From assembly GCA_015680685.1 (NCBI GenBank), contig MNCI01027490.1, positions 6,479-70,478 on the forward strand: a stretch of DNA of 64,000 bases, written 5' to 3'. Both the position numbers and the translations under genes were made by a program. The stretch is from Gnetum montanum (lineage: Eukaryota > Streptophyta > Gnetopsida > Gnetales > Gnetaceae). The notes under the pieces were generated by a model. That model saw only the letters and a program-made list of their open reading frames with translations. It was not told the DNA's origin and did not search any database. Shown one piece after another: positions 11,097 through 23,439 of the stretch. Position 1 is the stretch's first letter, and each line of letters opens with the position of its first letter.

Positions 11097-12560
11097 GTAC
11101 ATGGAACCAATTGAGAGCCTTTCTAGTACCTACATGGAAAGTAAGGATAGAATGAAGGAACTTCATCGCCAACTCTCCAATGTGCAAAGTGAAATAGATT
11201 GGAAAGATTTGAAGATCCATGATAATTTCAAGCAAGATTTCCTTGAATAAAATTCTCTACTAATAGGCATGGAATATTCTTTTCTCAATAATGATAATCC
11301 AGTGATCATCAATGCTAGACTTGCTCTTGAACAAAAATGGAAATTGTTGAAAGTGATGAACAAATGATCACTAGCCTTTGCTTGGTTGTATCATGAGCTA
11401 ACACAAATAGATCCTTGGATATGTTAGCACTGTATCTACATAGACTACTCCATCAACCCAAATAGGCAACTACAATGACTATTGAACCTGAAACTCAAGC
11501 AGACTATTAAGGAGGAGATTGAGCAACTCCTCAAAGCTAGGTTAATCTACCCAATTGTGACTCATGAGTGGGTTAGCCCACTTGTTATTGTTTCAAAGAA
11601 AGGAGAAAAATGGAGATTATGCATTGACTTTTGGCTATTGAATATAAAGACATATAAGGATCACTTTTCAGTACCATTTGTGAACCGAGTGTTGAACACA
11701 ATAGCAAGGCATTGCTATTACAGATTTCTAGATTGTTATAGTGGCTAAAACCAAATCTAGATATCACTAGAGGAGTAAGAAAAAACTACATTCACAAGTC
11801 CCTAGAAGACTTTTGCATATAGAAAGATTCACTTTGGCCTATGCAATGCTCCTACCACATTCCAACAATTGATCCTTAGCATCTTTCAATAATAGATCAA
11901 TAGCTATGTAGAAGTCTTTATAGATGACTTCTCTACTTATAGGGCTACATTTTAGTAAGCATTGGACTATCTTAAGTAGGTACTTCAAAGATATATTAGG
12001 ACTACTTTAAGGCTCAACTGGTAGAGGAGCCATTTGATGATCCAATAAGGCATTATCTTGAAGCATAGGATTTCAAGCAAAGGGATTAAGGTAGACCCAG
12101 AGAAAGTACAAGTTATCCAAAAATAACCAAGGAACTAGGAATAGTGAAAGATATAAGGTCATTCCTTAGTCACATAGGTTATTATAAGTGCTTCATCAAA
12201 AACTTCTAAAAGATTGCCAAACCATCATTGGAACTCACAAAGAAGGATGTACCATTCACTTGGACTAGGGAATGTGAGAGTGAATTTTAATAATTAAAAT
12301 AGAAAATAATAGAAAATCTAATACTACAAGTACCTGACTATTCTAGGCCATTTCACATCATGATTGATGCATACAATTATGCTTTGGAGGTCATGCTTAC
12401 ACAATTGAATGATCAGATTTGTCCTTACTATATCCATTATGCAAATTGAAGCATTGTGAGTGCACAAATAAACTACACCACCATTGAAAAGGAACTCATG
12501 AAAGTGGTGTATGCCTTAATGAAATTTATGAACTATGTGCTAAAATACCAAGTTTTTATG
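11097..12560 (+). pseudogene. Reverse transcriptase and truncated RNase H of element A
   Basis: Copies element RNA into DNA. After a linker (MEPIESLSSTYMES), the RT core reads IKEEIEQLLKARLIYPI, WVSPLVIVSKKGEKWRLCID, FLDCYSG (from FLDGYSG), FGLCNAPTTFQQ and the catalytic box FIDDFSTY near 11915-11940. The DDFS(V/T)Y form fits Athila-type elements. RNase H follows from about 12350 (MIDAYNYALEVMLTQLND, NYTTIEKELMKVVYALMKF) but is lost after about 12560, where the sequence stops matching. No integrase follows. Many stops. Confidence 0.82.
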
Positions 12561-12679
12561 CACATTGACCGTAGTGCTAAACCATGATCACAAAATAACC
12601 TAAGTGTAACTTAATCGAAAGAGAAAGGTATCAAAAGTTCTAAGGGTTATTCAATAATTACTCATCCTTGGTTATGTTT

Positions 12680-13320
12680 GTGATCACAAATGACATCAAA
12701 GAGAGGAGCACTACTAGGAGGACCATTACAACCAAGAGAAAAGCAACCATGAGGAGGAAAGGACCAATAGAAACCATAATAACCCTAGGAATAGGAGGCT
12801 GAAATCCATGAAATGGAACCTCTTCACGAGGGGCCTGAAGTGAAATTTGTTCACTAGATTCCCATAGTAGAAATTAGCCAATTTAATCAAGATGAGGTAC
12901 CAAGGACAGAACCAAATTTAGAGGTCACATTCATAGAGGTTTTCATTGAGAAGATTTGTTCCAAGGAGGTTCAAAGTTCAATTCTGCAAGGACTTAACTT
13001 TGAATACTTTTTGGACTTAGCACCTAAGGAAGTCTACACCTAACTGTAGGGGTCTCCCATGTGGTGTATTCTCTCATCTAGTGAAAAATGATATGTGGGA
13101 AAGACATACCTATTTTGGAGCAACTCGCACAGAGATATGAAGGTCAAGATCCAATATATGACCATTTCCTATTTGGTTGAGGCAATTGTAGAGGCCCTCA
13201 ACTTGCTTGATATAGGGGCAACATTGGCCTTATTAGAAAACTCTACTGAAGGGAAAGCATAGCATTCTATGCCAATAGTATGCTCTACCATGCTCCTACT
13301 ACATCCTAGAAAGAAATGAT
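12680..13320 (+). pseudogene. Unrecognised decayed ORF downstream of RT, part 1
   Basis: A long + strand frame whose stops are nearly all TAG/TAA at plausible Gln codons. It reads for example EISQFNQDEVPRTEPNLEV, SSILQGLNFEYFLDLAPKEV and YLVEAIVEALNLLDIGATLA. I do not recognise the family. It starts where RNase H of element A breaks off, so it may be the 3' ORF of the element brought close by an internal deletion, or part of another element. No zinc finger or RT-like motif is visible. Confidence 0.45.
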
Positions 13321-15150
13321 GAAAGATAAAATAGTTGTTAAGTTTCTAGAAGAGGAGTGACCACCATTTTCACCTATTGAAGAAACTATACTAAAAGCCT
13401 ATGTAGTTGTTGAAAGAATAAAAAAACTTCACAAGTAGCTACTACAATAACAACATGATGTGGTAAGTAGTGGGGGGCCATTAGTATACTATCAAGTGTT
13501 GATCCATCTTAATGAGGTTACTTGAATCATTAGTTGGCTAGAGGAGACCTCCCCACTATTCTCCAATGCAAAGAACACAAGTGCTTATAAGGTTGAATCT
13601 AAGAGACTAGGAAGTTACAATGTCCATCCCTCAACAATAAGAGTTTCTACAAATCTTTGGAAATGTTACAAATTTTTTGGTGTTCCTAGAGGAAGGTGAG
13701 GGTGTAACTATCCTAGTGATAAAGCACCATGGATAGGAGACAGTGGTGGAAGTAGTGGCCAATAGGATGGCCAATGCCTTAAATGCTATTGTAGTAGTAA
13801 TACTAGATGTTTCTATACTAAAAGATATTTAAGCTTTCATAGGATCATGAAATGGTCAGGTTAATGTAGTCCATCATGAGGAGGTGTTGGACCAATTGGT
13901 GGAAACTAGGTAAATACTTTTAAAGATCTTTAATCTCCTAGATGAAATCACAACAATGCAATTAGAGCTAGTAGAGATGAAGGATAAATTAATTATCATA
14001 AATGCCAAACTATAGGTAATCACTAGCAAAAAGTGTTGGTTTGATGTTGAAGTTATGAAGTTTTAGGCCCATCTCTTTAACCTTGCCATTCTTATCATGA
14101 ACCTCAATAAGAATGAAGCTTTCTTGCAATTTCAACAGAAATTAAGAGAAGCTAAGAATACAAAGGAGATGACAACATTTGATGTTTTCTTATCAGAAGC
14201 TCTTGCCTTCAACATTAATAAGGACTTGACCCAAGACCACAAGGAAACTTTGGTCCTCACCAAGGATATTCACCACTTGTGAAATGTTGAACAACAAAAG
14301 AGCCAAATGGTCAAATTCGTTTGACAACAATAGCAATAGCTAGCCAAGGTGAATCTTGACTTGAGAAGTTTGGTAGTAAAGAACTTAATCTCTTCATGGA
14401 GGAAGTCTAAATTCTTTGCCAAAAGATGATCATTGAGATAGCTTCCTAGAAGAATGAAGCCCTAAAATTTGAAAGGGTTAAAAACCAATATAAGGTCTAG
14501 GTAAGGCTCCTCAAGGAAGTAAATGAGAAAGAGATTCAACTCGCCAAGGCAAAGATGAATGAGGCCCTCTAGCAACTTCAACAAATAGGAGATGTGTAGC
14601 AATCAATTTTTGATCACTTAAACATATAATTTAAAGTTGATATCTTCCTAAAGGAGTTTCATATAGAAGAGATGATAGTTTACATAAAGCTCTTCAACCT
14701 CTAGCATGCAAACTCAGCTATGCTAATTGCAGGAAAGCTAAAGATAAAGCTATAGAAAAAAGTGGCTAGTTTGTACCTCCTCTATGAGGCTAAATTTAAG
14801 CACCACAAAGAGACTAATCAAAAGTTGGAGATAGTCAATGTAGAGCTTGAAGTTCTCAAGAGTTGATTCACTAATCAACAATTAGTTGTTAAGGACCTAA
14901 CCAGGAGAATGAATGATTACCATGACCTATAGAAGCTTGTCAAGACATTTGACATTGAACAAAAATAATTCGTAGCATGGTTTATAAATGTTAAAAAGCT
15001 ATTCCCTACAATGCCTTGCTTATGGAACATCCCTATACTAGTTCACATCAATGAAGTTGCATGGACTACATATGATCTATGAAGCAAAGAAGAGAAAATG
15101 AAAGCATTGGTAAATGCTTTTTGACTTCCTCCTAAAGAAGTAGCCACATG
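13321..15150 (+). pseudogene. Unrecognised decayed coiled-coil ORF downstream of RT, part 2
   Basis: Continues the previous ORF with frame changes. From about 13900 to 15000 the translation is strongly heptad-like and charged, for example ALKFERVKNQYKV, LLKEVNEKEIQLAKAKMNEA and FKHHKETNQKLEIVNVELEV, so a long coiled coil is likely. An intact 61-codon piece lies at 14097-14282. A second copy is at about 55725-55950, with mostly conservative differences, so the ORF was once under protein-level constraint. Function unknown. A retroelement 3' accessory ORF is the simplest reading. Confidence 0.5.
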
Positions 15151-15184
15151 AGAATAGCCTTAATTACTATGACTACCATGAGAG

Positions 15185-16169
15185 NNNNNNNNNNNNNNNN
15201 NNNNNNNNNNNNNNNNNNNNNNNNNNNNNNNNNNNNNNNNNNNNNNNNNNNNNNNNNNNNNNNNNNNNNNNNNNNNNNNNNNNNNNNNNNNNNNNNNNNN
15301 NNNNNNNNNNNNNNNNNNNNNNNNNNNNNNNNNNNNNNNNNNNNNNNNNNNNNNNNNNNNNNNNNNNNNNNNNNNNNNNNNNNNNNNNNNNNNNNNNNNN
15401 NNNNNNNNNNNNNNNNNNNNNNNNNNNNNNNNNNNNNNNNNNNNNNNNNNNNNNNNNNNNNNNNNNNNNNNNNNNNNNNNNNNNNNNNNNNNNNNNNNNN
15501 NNNNNNNNNNNNNNNNNNNNNNNNNNNNNNNNNNNNNNNNNNNNNNNNNNNNNNNNNNNNNNNNNNNNNNNNNNNNNNNNNNNNNNNNNNNNNNNNNNNN
15601 NNNNNNNNNNNNNNNNNNNNNNNNNNNNNNNNNNNNNNNNNNNNNNNNNNNNNNNNNNNNNNNNNNNNNNNNNNNNNNNNNNNNNNNNNNNNNNNNNNNN
15701 NNNNNNNNNNNNNNNNNNNNNNNNNNNNNNNNNNNNNNNNNNNNNNNNNNNNNNNNNNNNNNNNNNNNNNNNNNNNNNNNNNNNNNNNNNNNNNNNNNNN
15801 NNNNNNNNNNNNNNNNNNNNNNNNNNNNNNNNNNNNNNNNNNNNNNNNNNNNNNNNNNNNNNNNNNNNNNNNNNNNNNNNNNNNNNNNNNNNNNNNNNNN
15901 NNNNNNNNNNNNNNNNNNNNNNNNNNNNNNNNNNNNNNNNNNNNNNNNNNNNNNNNNNNNNNNNNNNNNNNNNNNNNNNNNNNNNNNNNNNNNNNNNNNN
16001 NNNNNNNNNNNNNNNNNNNNNNNNNNNNNNNNNNNNNNNNNNNNNNNNNNNNNNNNNNNNNNNNNNNNNNNNNNNNNNNNNNNNNNNNNNNNNNNNNNNN
16101 NNNNNNNNNNNNNNNNNNNNNNNNNNNNNNNNNNNNNNNNNNNNNNNNNNNNNNNNNNNNNNNNNNNNN
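15185..16169. other. Assembly gap (985 N)
   Basis: Run of undetermined bases. It hides the start of the 5' LTR of element C and the junction with the preceding coiled-coil ORF, so adjacency across it is not proven. Confidence 0.99.
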
Positions 16170-16810
16170 TTCATCATGTAGCTTTCACTCCATGAAACCC
16201 AAGGCAAAAATTCATTGTAAATGTGAAAATTGTAATCCACAGTGGGAAATTTCACATACTTTACACTGTTGGGGCTGAAAAATGCCTCATAAGTAATCAA
16301 AGCCTCATTCCCCAAGTAAAAAATGTTACCTACTTTCTATATTTGGTCTTGGGGGATCAAAAATGCCTTTTGGAATGTCAAAAATGGTAATTTAATGATT
16401 TTTATGGGGGGTATACATTTTTCTACGCTAGAAACACATGTAAGGGGTAGATCTTACCTACCCCTAGCATGGAAAGATGGGGGTTTTGGAAACTTTCTCC
16501 CTTCAATGTGGAGACCACATGCATAGCCTAGAAACCTTCCTTGCTCAACGTGGAAGTTTTCCCCTAGCATGGAGTCTTCATCCCCAGTGTGGAAAATTAC
16601 ATCCGTTAGCATGGAAGCCAAAAAAGCCAAAATTCATCACTTCATGCACTTCAACATTGACTAGCCACATCAACAGGCATGGTGGAGAGCTTAGCATAGA
16701 AGATTCATCTCCAGTGTGGAAGGTGTGCCCTAGTTATGAATTATAGTAAATAGAATGGCCATTGGGGGAAGCACTTACTATGTATGGTAACCCCCCAAAT
16801 TTGGGTAGTT
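16170..16810 (+). repeat. 5' LTR of element C (partial)
   Basis: Aligns with 31440-32097 over its length, for example GGGGCTGAAAAATGCCTCATAAGT and GGAGACCACATGCATAGCCTAG-like blocks. From about 16420 it is built of short irregular subrepeats around CTAGCATGGAAG/CAGTGTGGAAA. The LTR start is in the gap. After about 16806 the two copies diverge, so the inner end is uncertain, and 16811-17027 holds no recognisable feature. Confidence 0.75.
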
Positions 16811-17027
16811 GGGAGGCCAACTTGGATGAGGTTTGAAACCAACATTTTTAATATTCCATTTATAGTAAAGGAGTAAACCCCACTTATCCCCCACTTACTA
16901 ATTATTATAAGTACATCATTTTTTGTCATTTTCATTTCCTTTAAGAGTTTTTGAATTCCATTCACAAGAATTTACTTCTATTTTACCATTTATAGCCTAT
17001 TTTTAATCCATTCTTAGCACTATAGTC

Positions 17028-17442
17028 ATGTCTTTCCAGAATTCCACCAAATTACCCTTCACCCTCATCGGCAAAGATCATAGCCAACAAGCCAGGAGGG
17101 TGTATGATCCCAAAGACCCTACCATCATTGAGTGTAGGTGATCTTTGAGGGTTAGACAAGAGAGTCCTGATTTTGTAGAGATAAATGAAGATTGTTAGAA
17201 CTTCATTTATGCTAAAATATAGGTAGGCATGCTAATTCCATGAATTGAAGTCGAGGCCAAAAAGGAGGTTGAACTCATACACAGGGATGGAAAAGAGTAC
17301 ATCCCTTCTTCATATGAACAAATTTCAATTAACAACATCTATTTTAGCATCCTAGCCCAATTGATTACCATGGAAGAGGAAGATCACAAGCTTAGCTTTG
17401 AGGAACAATAAGAAGAGAAGGGTGAATTAGGTAGAATCTAAG
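17028..17442 (+). pseudogene. ORF upstream of gag in element C, decayed
   Basis: Begins at the ATG at 17028 (MSFQNSTKLPFTLIGK) and runs in one frame with several Gln-type stops, through EVEAKKEVELIHRDGKEYI, to FEEQ near 17410. The family is not recognised. It sits where Ogre elements have an extra ORF1, but it could equally be the N-terminal part of gag. Confidence 0.5.
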
Positions 17443-17454
17443 CCTAAAAACATC

Positions 17455-19600
17455 CTGGGAGGATTGTTCCAACAAACATTCCCCAAAGTTGTAGAACCTT
17501 CCTCTAATGCTTTTTTTTCTATGGACATGGTGCCATCATCTTCCACTCCTTCTTACCCCACTACAGTAGATCCTATGCCAATTATAGCCACATATTATGC
17601 TAAACCAATGCCACAAACAACCAAGTATAGTACATCAATGTCATTTACAACAAGTCTCAATACATAAAATCATCAATAGTCATTTTTAACATCACAAATC
17701 CATTAACTACTCACATGGGGTTCACCATGGGACCCCAAGCAACACAAGGGTCATATACCCCATTTGTCCCATTTGTACCTCAAGTATCAGCATAAACATC
17801 TTTTTCTTTGGTTGGTCCACAAGCCACAACCATAATGCAACCTCTTGCTTTTGTCATGCAACCCATAATGAGGCCACAATCCTTTTAAAAAATGCCATAA
17901 ACTTATGTACAAATCCCATAGCCTATGAGGTCATTCCAAAGCTTAGATGAAGCCTTCCGAATGATCTAAGACCTAATAGAGAAGTGGAAGAGGACTAAAG
18001 CCTCTACCACACAAATTGTCAAGATTATGGACTTCTATTAGGACAATCCCATAAGTCTTGTAGTCCCACCCTTGACACTTCCTCTTGATGTCCCCATTCC
18101 CCAATTTAGAAAATATAATGGATAAGGTGATCCTAATGCTCACTTTATTACCTTTTGATCTGAATGTTTACTCTTATAGCCATGGCCTCATACCATCATG
18201 AGGTTTTTTGACATGAAAAGCATTTGAGTAGTATTGTGAATTTCCTAGAGGACCCATATCCTCTTTGGAGTAATTAGTAGCCTAGTTTATCAACCACTTC
18301 AAATATAACTTGAAGCCTGACATAATGCTTGACCAGCTCATGAAGGTCAAGCAGGGGTCCTTAGAATCCATACAAAAATTCATTCAGTGGTGGAATGAAT
18401 TGTTGAATGAAATACTAGAGCCCATAGCCAGAGACCACTTGTTAGCCATATTCAAGAAAGTAGTTAATGACTTCACCAAGTTCAAAGTCTACTACCTTGA
18501 TTCACAATCTCTTAGCCAAGTGTTCTTGCAAACTAAAAATATAAAGGATTCCATGGAGACCAATCATGACCTAGCCTATAAAAATAAATACACTTGAAGA
18601 GAAAAAGAAAAGAGAAAACAAAACAACACTACCGTAGTAGTTCTAACCAAGGAAACAAAGACCACAAACCAAGGGCTGAAGGTCAATCTACCCAAATCCC
18701 CCAACAATGACTACAATAACAAACCATCAAGTTTTGGGACCACTACAGTGATAATAAATAGAGCTAACTTCGAAACGAAGGATAGGTCTAAATGCACTAC
18801 ATTGCCATTAAAACCATTCAAATTGCTAAATAAACTATTAAGAAGTGGACACATGTAACATAAACAAATGAAAAAAGTTGCTAAAAAAAACACAAGAAAC
18901 TATGAAAAATAGCCAAAGATCTCACTTGGGTAATGAAGGATGATCCCCAATTCTCTAGATACTTCAAGCTAGACCAATTCTAACATTATCATCAGCTACT
19001 TGGTCACGATACAAATGTTTGCTTTGTGCTGAAGGATGACCTGTAAAGGATGATAGATAAGGGAAAACTGGTTTTACATGTAGGTCTATAAAGACCCATT
19101 GAATGCTAATGATAGCGCCTATGTTATTTTAGCATTCAATGTCGATGATGATCAGAGACCTGCAAGAGAACCATTCATGATTCAAGTAACTCTATAAAAT
19201 GAAAGGGCTTCTTTGGCTTTCCATAGCTTAATCCCCCTTCACTATGAGAGTACCATCATGAATGCCTCTAAGGAAACCTTTTGTTATCAAGGTCTTCCAA
19301 CCCAATACAACCCAAACAACTGTAGCCCAACCAACCACACAATAACTCCCTGTGGTGGCCAATGCTACTTCCTCTTCCTTAAAGCCAATGATTGACAACC
19401 AAAAAACTACAACCAAAGAAGGAAAGAAGCATAAGCAAAAGCCTAACAAAAAGGGAGACAAGCATACGAAGGCACAAAAGGAAGTGGGTCCATCAAAGCC
19501 CACTCCCATTTTAGCTATACCCATGACCTTCTTTGCCCCAACCTCTTTAACCAACAAGTGATAGGAGGACACCAAAGCCCACAACCAAAACAAGAAGGAA
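17455..19600 (+). pseudogene. gag: gag of Tat/Ogre-like element C, decayed
   Basis: The N-terminal part (17460-17900) is low-complexity Pro/Thr/Met-rich. The core then shows LPLDVPIPQFRKYNG (about 18075-18120), DPNAHFITF, and the helical segment LKPDIMLDQLMKVKQGSLES with IQKFIQWWNELLNEI (18310-18410), matching the usual Tat gag pattern of a final KQ...ESI..F..RW motif. The C-terminal part is basic and Lys/Pro-rich (19390-19600) without a clear zinc knuckle. Frame is lost at several points. Confidence 0.72.
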
Positions 19601-19818
19601 GAGCCACAACAATCGAAGCCTAAAGCTAAAGTTTACATTTTGGAATGCATGGAGGTAGTAAAGCTCAACTAGGATGACAAGCCCATGGCCAATGACAAAA
19701 AATTTGTCAATGAAATGGATCAAGTTAGGTAATCCCTCAAGAAGAAAAATATAACCCTAAGATTGTATGACCTGATAATGACTTCCACCACACATGGTGT
19801 GAGGTTCTAGTTAAAATA

Positions 19819-20393
19819 TTGACCTCCATACCCATTAGTGAGGATATTGCTACTAATGATGAAGTCATCTATGCAATGATGATTCCTCCCTCACTAGGGG
19901 AGGAGAAGTTAACATCCTTAACATTTCATAATAGAAAAATTAATGTTAATCCCAAGAATGATGGAGTAACTACATCCCCTTTATTCATAACCATACGCGT
20001 AAGAAAATTTAAAATGCATTGGGTGCATGTTGATGATGAAGCTACAACCAATGTCATTCCATGCACGATCATTGAACACTTGGGCTTAATTGAGCAAGTA
20101 CAACCTACAATCACTATAGTTCTTAAGTACTTTAATGAATCAAGATTTCTCATCAAGGGGTCTATCTCGTTGGATTTTGTAGCTAGAGAATAATTCCATA
20201 CAACTACTAACTTCTTGGTGGTGGAAGAGACACTAGGATTCAACCTAATCCTAGGAAGACCTTGGTTGGCTCAATTACAAGCTATGTCCTCACCCATTAG
20301 TTAAGAAATTCACCTTAATTACAAGGGAGGTGAAATCATTATTCATGGTGATAACAAGGTTCCCCTAGCTGTTGACAATGTAGATAACTAGTG
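19819..20393 (+). pseudogene. Aspartic protease of element C, decayed
   Basis: An open stretch 19819-20193 continues with one stop to about 20390. The catalytic region reads WVHVDDEATTNVIPCTII; in Ogre-type proteases this loop is V.VDDGSALNV, so a Gly-Ser is changed here. The end of the fold is NLILGRPWLAQLQAM (about 20240-20285). It cleaves the gag-pol precursor in functional relatives. Confidence 0.72.
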
Positions 20394-20570
20394 ATGACAA
20401 AAATAGGCAATGGGATACATTATGGGATGAACTCCCTTTTAACATCATAAGTGAAGGGGATGGTAAATACAAGCATGTGCAGAGTAGGCCTTACTCCTTA
20501 ATCTTGGAAAGATCAGGAAGAATCTATACAAGTGAATTTCACCTTAACCTTTCCATGCCCCTATGGCTAA
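20394..20570 (+). other. End of the gag-protease reading frame and splice-donor-like site
   Basis: After the protease one frame reads WDTLWDELPFNII and RPYSLILERSGRIYTSEF, then reaches ATAGGTAAGTAG near 20570, a good match to a plant splice donor (AG|GTAAGT). Ogre-type elements splice out an intron at this place. Confidence 0.45.
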
Positions 20571-21189
20571 ATGCATTAATAGGTAAGTAGCCTTAATTTT
20601 CTATTGCAATTTATTATATCTTTGTTATTTTATGCATGTAGCCTAAGTTTTTTTGCATTTTTGCCTATACTAAAACCTTTCTTATGATCATAAAAAGCCT
20701 TGTAAATATACATCTCTTTCACATCATGTCCACTAAGACATTAAACTGGCACTATGTTCACTAAGATGTTAAATTGGCATTAGAAGTTACTAAGACACTA
20801 AACTAGTGATATGGCTTACCATGGCTTTAAACTACAAAAACTATATAACCTATGTCCATGATGGCCTAAAACCAGCAAATGTTCCTTTTATTATTATATC
20901 TCTTTTTTTTAGCCTATTATTACATCGATTAAATGTTATAACCAAAAACATAAAGATAGTCGTTTTTAATGTTTACAACATTTACAACATTCACTACTAC
21001 TATAGATGCATATAGCCATAAATAAAACCAAAATTTAAAGTTAAAGTTAAAATGTTCATAACATACATAGCCATGGCCACATTGTGTGGCTAAAATGTCA
21101 AAAAATAACAATCAGCTATAAGATAGCCTTGGCTGATCATAGCCATTAACATAAAAACAAAAACAAATAGCTAACAATATAAACTAAAG

Positions 21190-21620
21190 AAAGATGCTAA
21201 GTGGCATCCGAAGGAGGAAGTGGTGGGTCATTCCCACCCTCACCACTAGGGCCACCAATGTCTCCTAAAGTCTAGAATGCAACAACATATAGCTAGTTAG
21301 TAACCCATAGCCAAAATCATGACTTAAAAAAAAAAAAACTAAAACATAAAATAGATCTAACCTATGGAGATTCTAGCTGAATGACTTCCAAGGGTAGATG
21401 TGGAAGACCATTCTCTACAACAACCCTTACTACATCCATAGACAATTGTGATCACAACATCACAGTGAAGTTCTCTAGGATGTAGGCAAGGAAGTCCCTT
21501 GCCCCAGGTTAGAACTACAATGAGAGCTTCCCAAAAGTCATGTCATGTGGTGGGGTGTTGGTCTTAGGATGACCAATGTAGCTCAAGATACCAACCAACT
21601 TTACTATGATGAGGATAGGT
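21190..21620 (-). pseudogene. Antisense coding exons in element C (3' part)
   Basis: On the minus strand 21620-21360 reads VKLVGILSYIGHPKTN, then FGKLSL, GARDFLAYILENFTVML and VVRVVVENGLPHLPLEVIQL with two or three Gln-type stops, ending at an exon-like border. 21290-21190 then reads TLGDIGGPSGEGGND and PPLPPSDAT before a stop. Regular amino-acid composition and Gln-only stops indicate former coding on the strand opposite to gag-pol. Antisense ORFs are known in some Tat-lineage elements (Grande, RIRE2). The product is not recognised. Confidence 0.5.
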
Positions 21621-23439
21621 CTCAAAAAGACCATGCATGAAGAAAAGCACAAAAATATTATGACCAATTCAAATTTCTTAATAAACTTAGAAAAAACATC
21701 ATAGCTTAAGAAACTCTAGGGTGTTTATTTAAATTAGCTTAAGAAATTCCACAAAAAAATAAAACATTATTACAACCTTTCAAAGAAAAGACATTATGGC
21801 TAATTGAAATTAGTTAACAAACTTAGACAAAACATCCTATTCGTAGGTGAAATTAGCCTTTGTAAAAAGATCTAAGGTGTTTTTCTAAATTAGTCTAAGC
21901 AAATCTACAAGAAAACATTATTACAACCTTGCATAACCTTGCATCATGACCAACTAGAATTTCTTAACAAATTTAGGAAAAACTTCCTATGTCAAAGGTG
22001 AAATTAGCCTATGTAAAAAGCTATTAGATGTTTATCTAAATTAGCTTAAGAAATTTCATAAAAGTATTATTACCATATTTTATAGCCTTTATAGCCAAAA
22101 TTTCATAGCCCAACACTATGTCTTAGTCTAAATTGTGCATAAATTAAAAAAAAAATCTAAATTATGCATAATTTTGGGAAAAACACGTAAGTTATGCATA
22201 AATTTAGAAAAAAATATCTACATTATGCATAAATTTAGAAAAAGAAATCATAAGTTTAGAAAAGTCATCTAAATTATAAAAAGCATGCATGAATTTGGAA
22301 AAGTCATCTAAGCTATGCACAAATTTAGAAAAAGCATAATAAACTTAGAAAAGCCATGTAGCCATAAAGCTTATTTAAAATATAAAAAAAATTTTCTCTT
22401 CTTAAAAAAGAAAAATTAAACATTAATTTTACATGTTCACAAAAGAAAAACACAAGTTACACATATCAAACAACCATGATTTTTCCCTATTCACACAACC
22501 ATAGCCTAAAAACTTATAAAAAAATTCATTTAAGCTCCAAACAAAGTGATTCCACCACTGTTTGGAAACTAAAATTGACCCCTATGAATCCATTCATAGA
22601 AAAAATTCAAAACATTTTCTGTTTATGCAAGAAAAATTTGTTAATTTTGACAATAATTCAAAAATGACACAAACATCCTTATTATACATGCTTAGTAAAA
22701 AATTCATAGAAAATTCATCTAAAGTTTGATTGGAGTAATTCCACCTCTGTTGGAAAATTGAAGCTAATGCCTACATAGAAATGACTAGAAAATAGCCAAA
22801 ATATTTTTCATTTCCTTTCAAAAAATTTCCAAAATTATATGAAATTACAAAATTTGCACAAACAACCTAACCATGCAACATTAGGAAACAAACCATAACT
22901 TCTTCATTTCAACATTAAATGAAAAGAGATAACAACCATACAAAAGCTCAAATAATAAGATATAGATCCATAACCTTTAAGTTTACAAATTTTTAGCCAT
23001 TATACCAAGAAAAAATACAAAACATTGCTTTCTTTTTCATGCTAAAACTTCAAAAAACTAGAAGGCCTAAATTTCATATAGCCATGGAAATAGCTGAAAT
23101 ACCCAAAGCCATTGAAACCCATTAAAGTTCCCATTGAAAAAATGAGATAAGATTTTGTTAAAATTTAATTATAACAAATCTTGAGGCTTAGATCTTAAAA
23201 AAAATGGCCATACCCCAAAGTTTTGGAATAAAGCATGAAACAATGAGCCCTATTTTCAAAATCGAATCTATGAAAGCTAAAGCAATGAAACAACTATAGA
23301 TATTCATGGAAGAAACCAAAATAAGAGATGGGATTTCATCAAAATTCCATTTTAATCCCTCCACTAGAGTAGATCTGAAAAAAAAACCTTAACACATAGG
23401 AAGCAAAAAAAACTAGAAAAACCACAAGATGCAAAGGCA

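Noticed and set aside
15148-16315. Long open frames on both strands across 15.1-16.3 kb
   Set aside because: They consist almost entirely of undetermined bases in the assembly gap. The same applies to the frames over 39934-40297.
16786-16804. TGGTAACCCCCCAAATTTG as a primer-binding site of element C
   Set aside because: The corresponding text also occurs in the 3' LTR (about 32077-32096), so it lies inside the LTR and cannot be the primer site.
19228-19593. Hydrophobic 121-codon minus-strand ORF
   Set aside because: Complement of the Lys/Pro-rich C-terminal part of gag in element C; no independent coding evidence.
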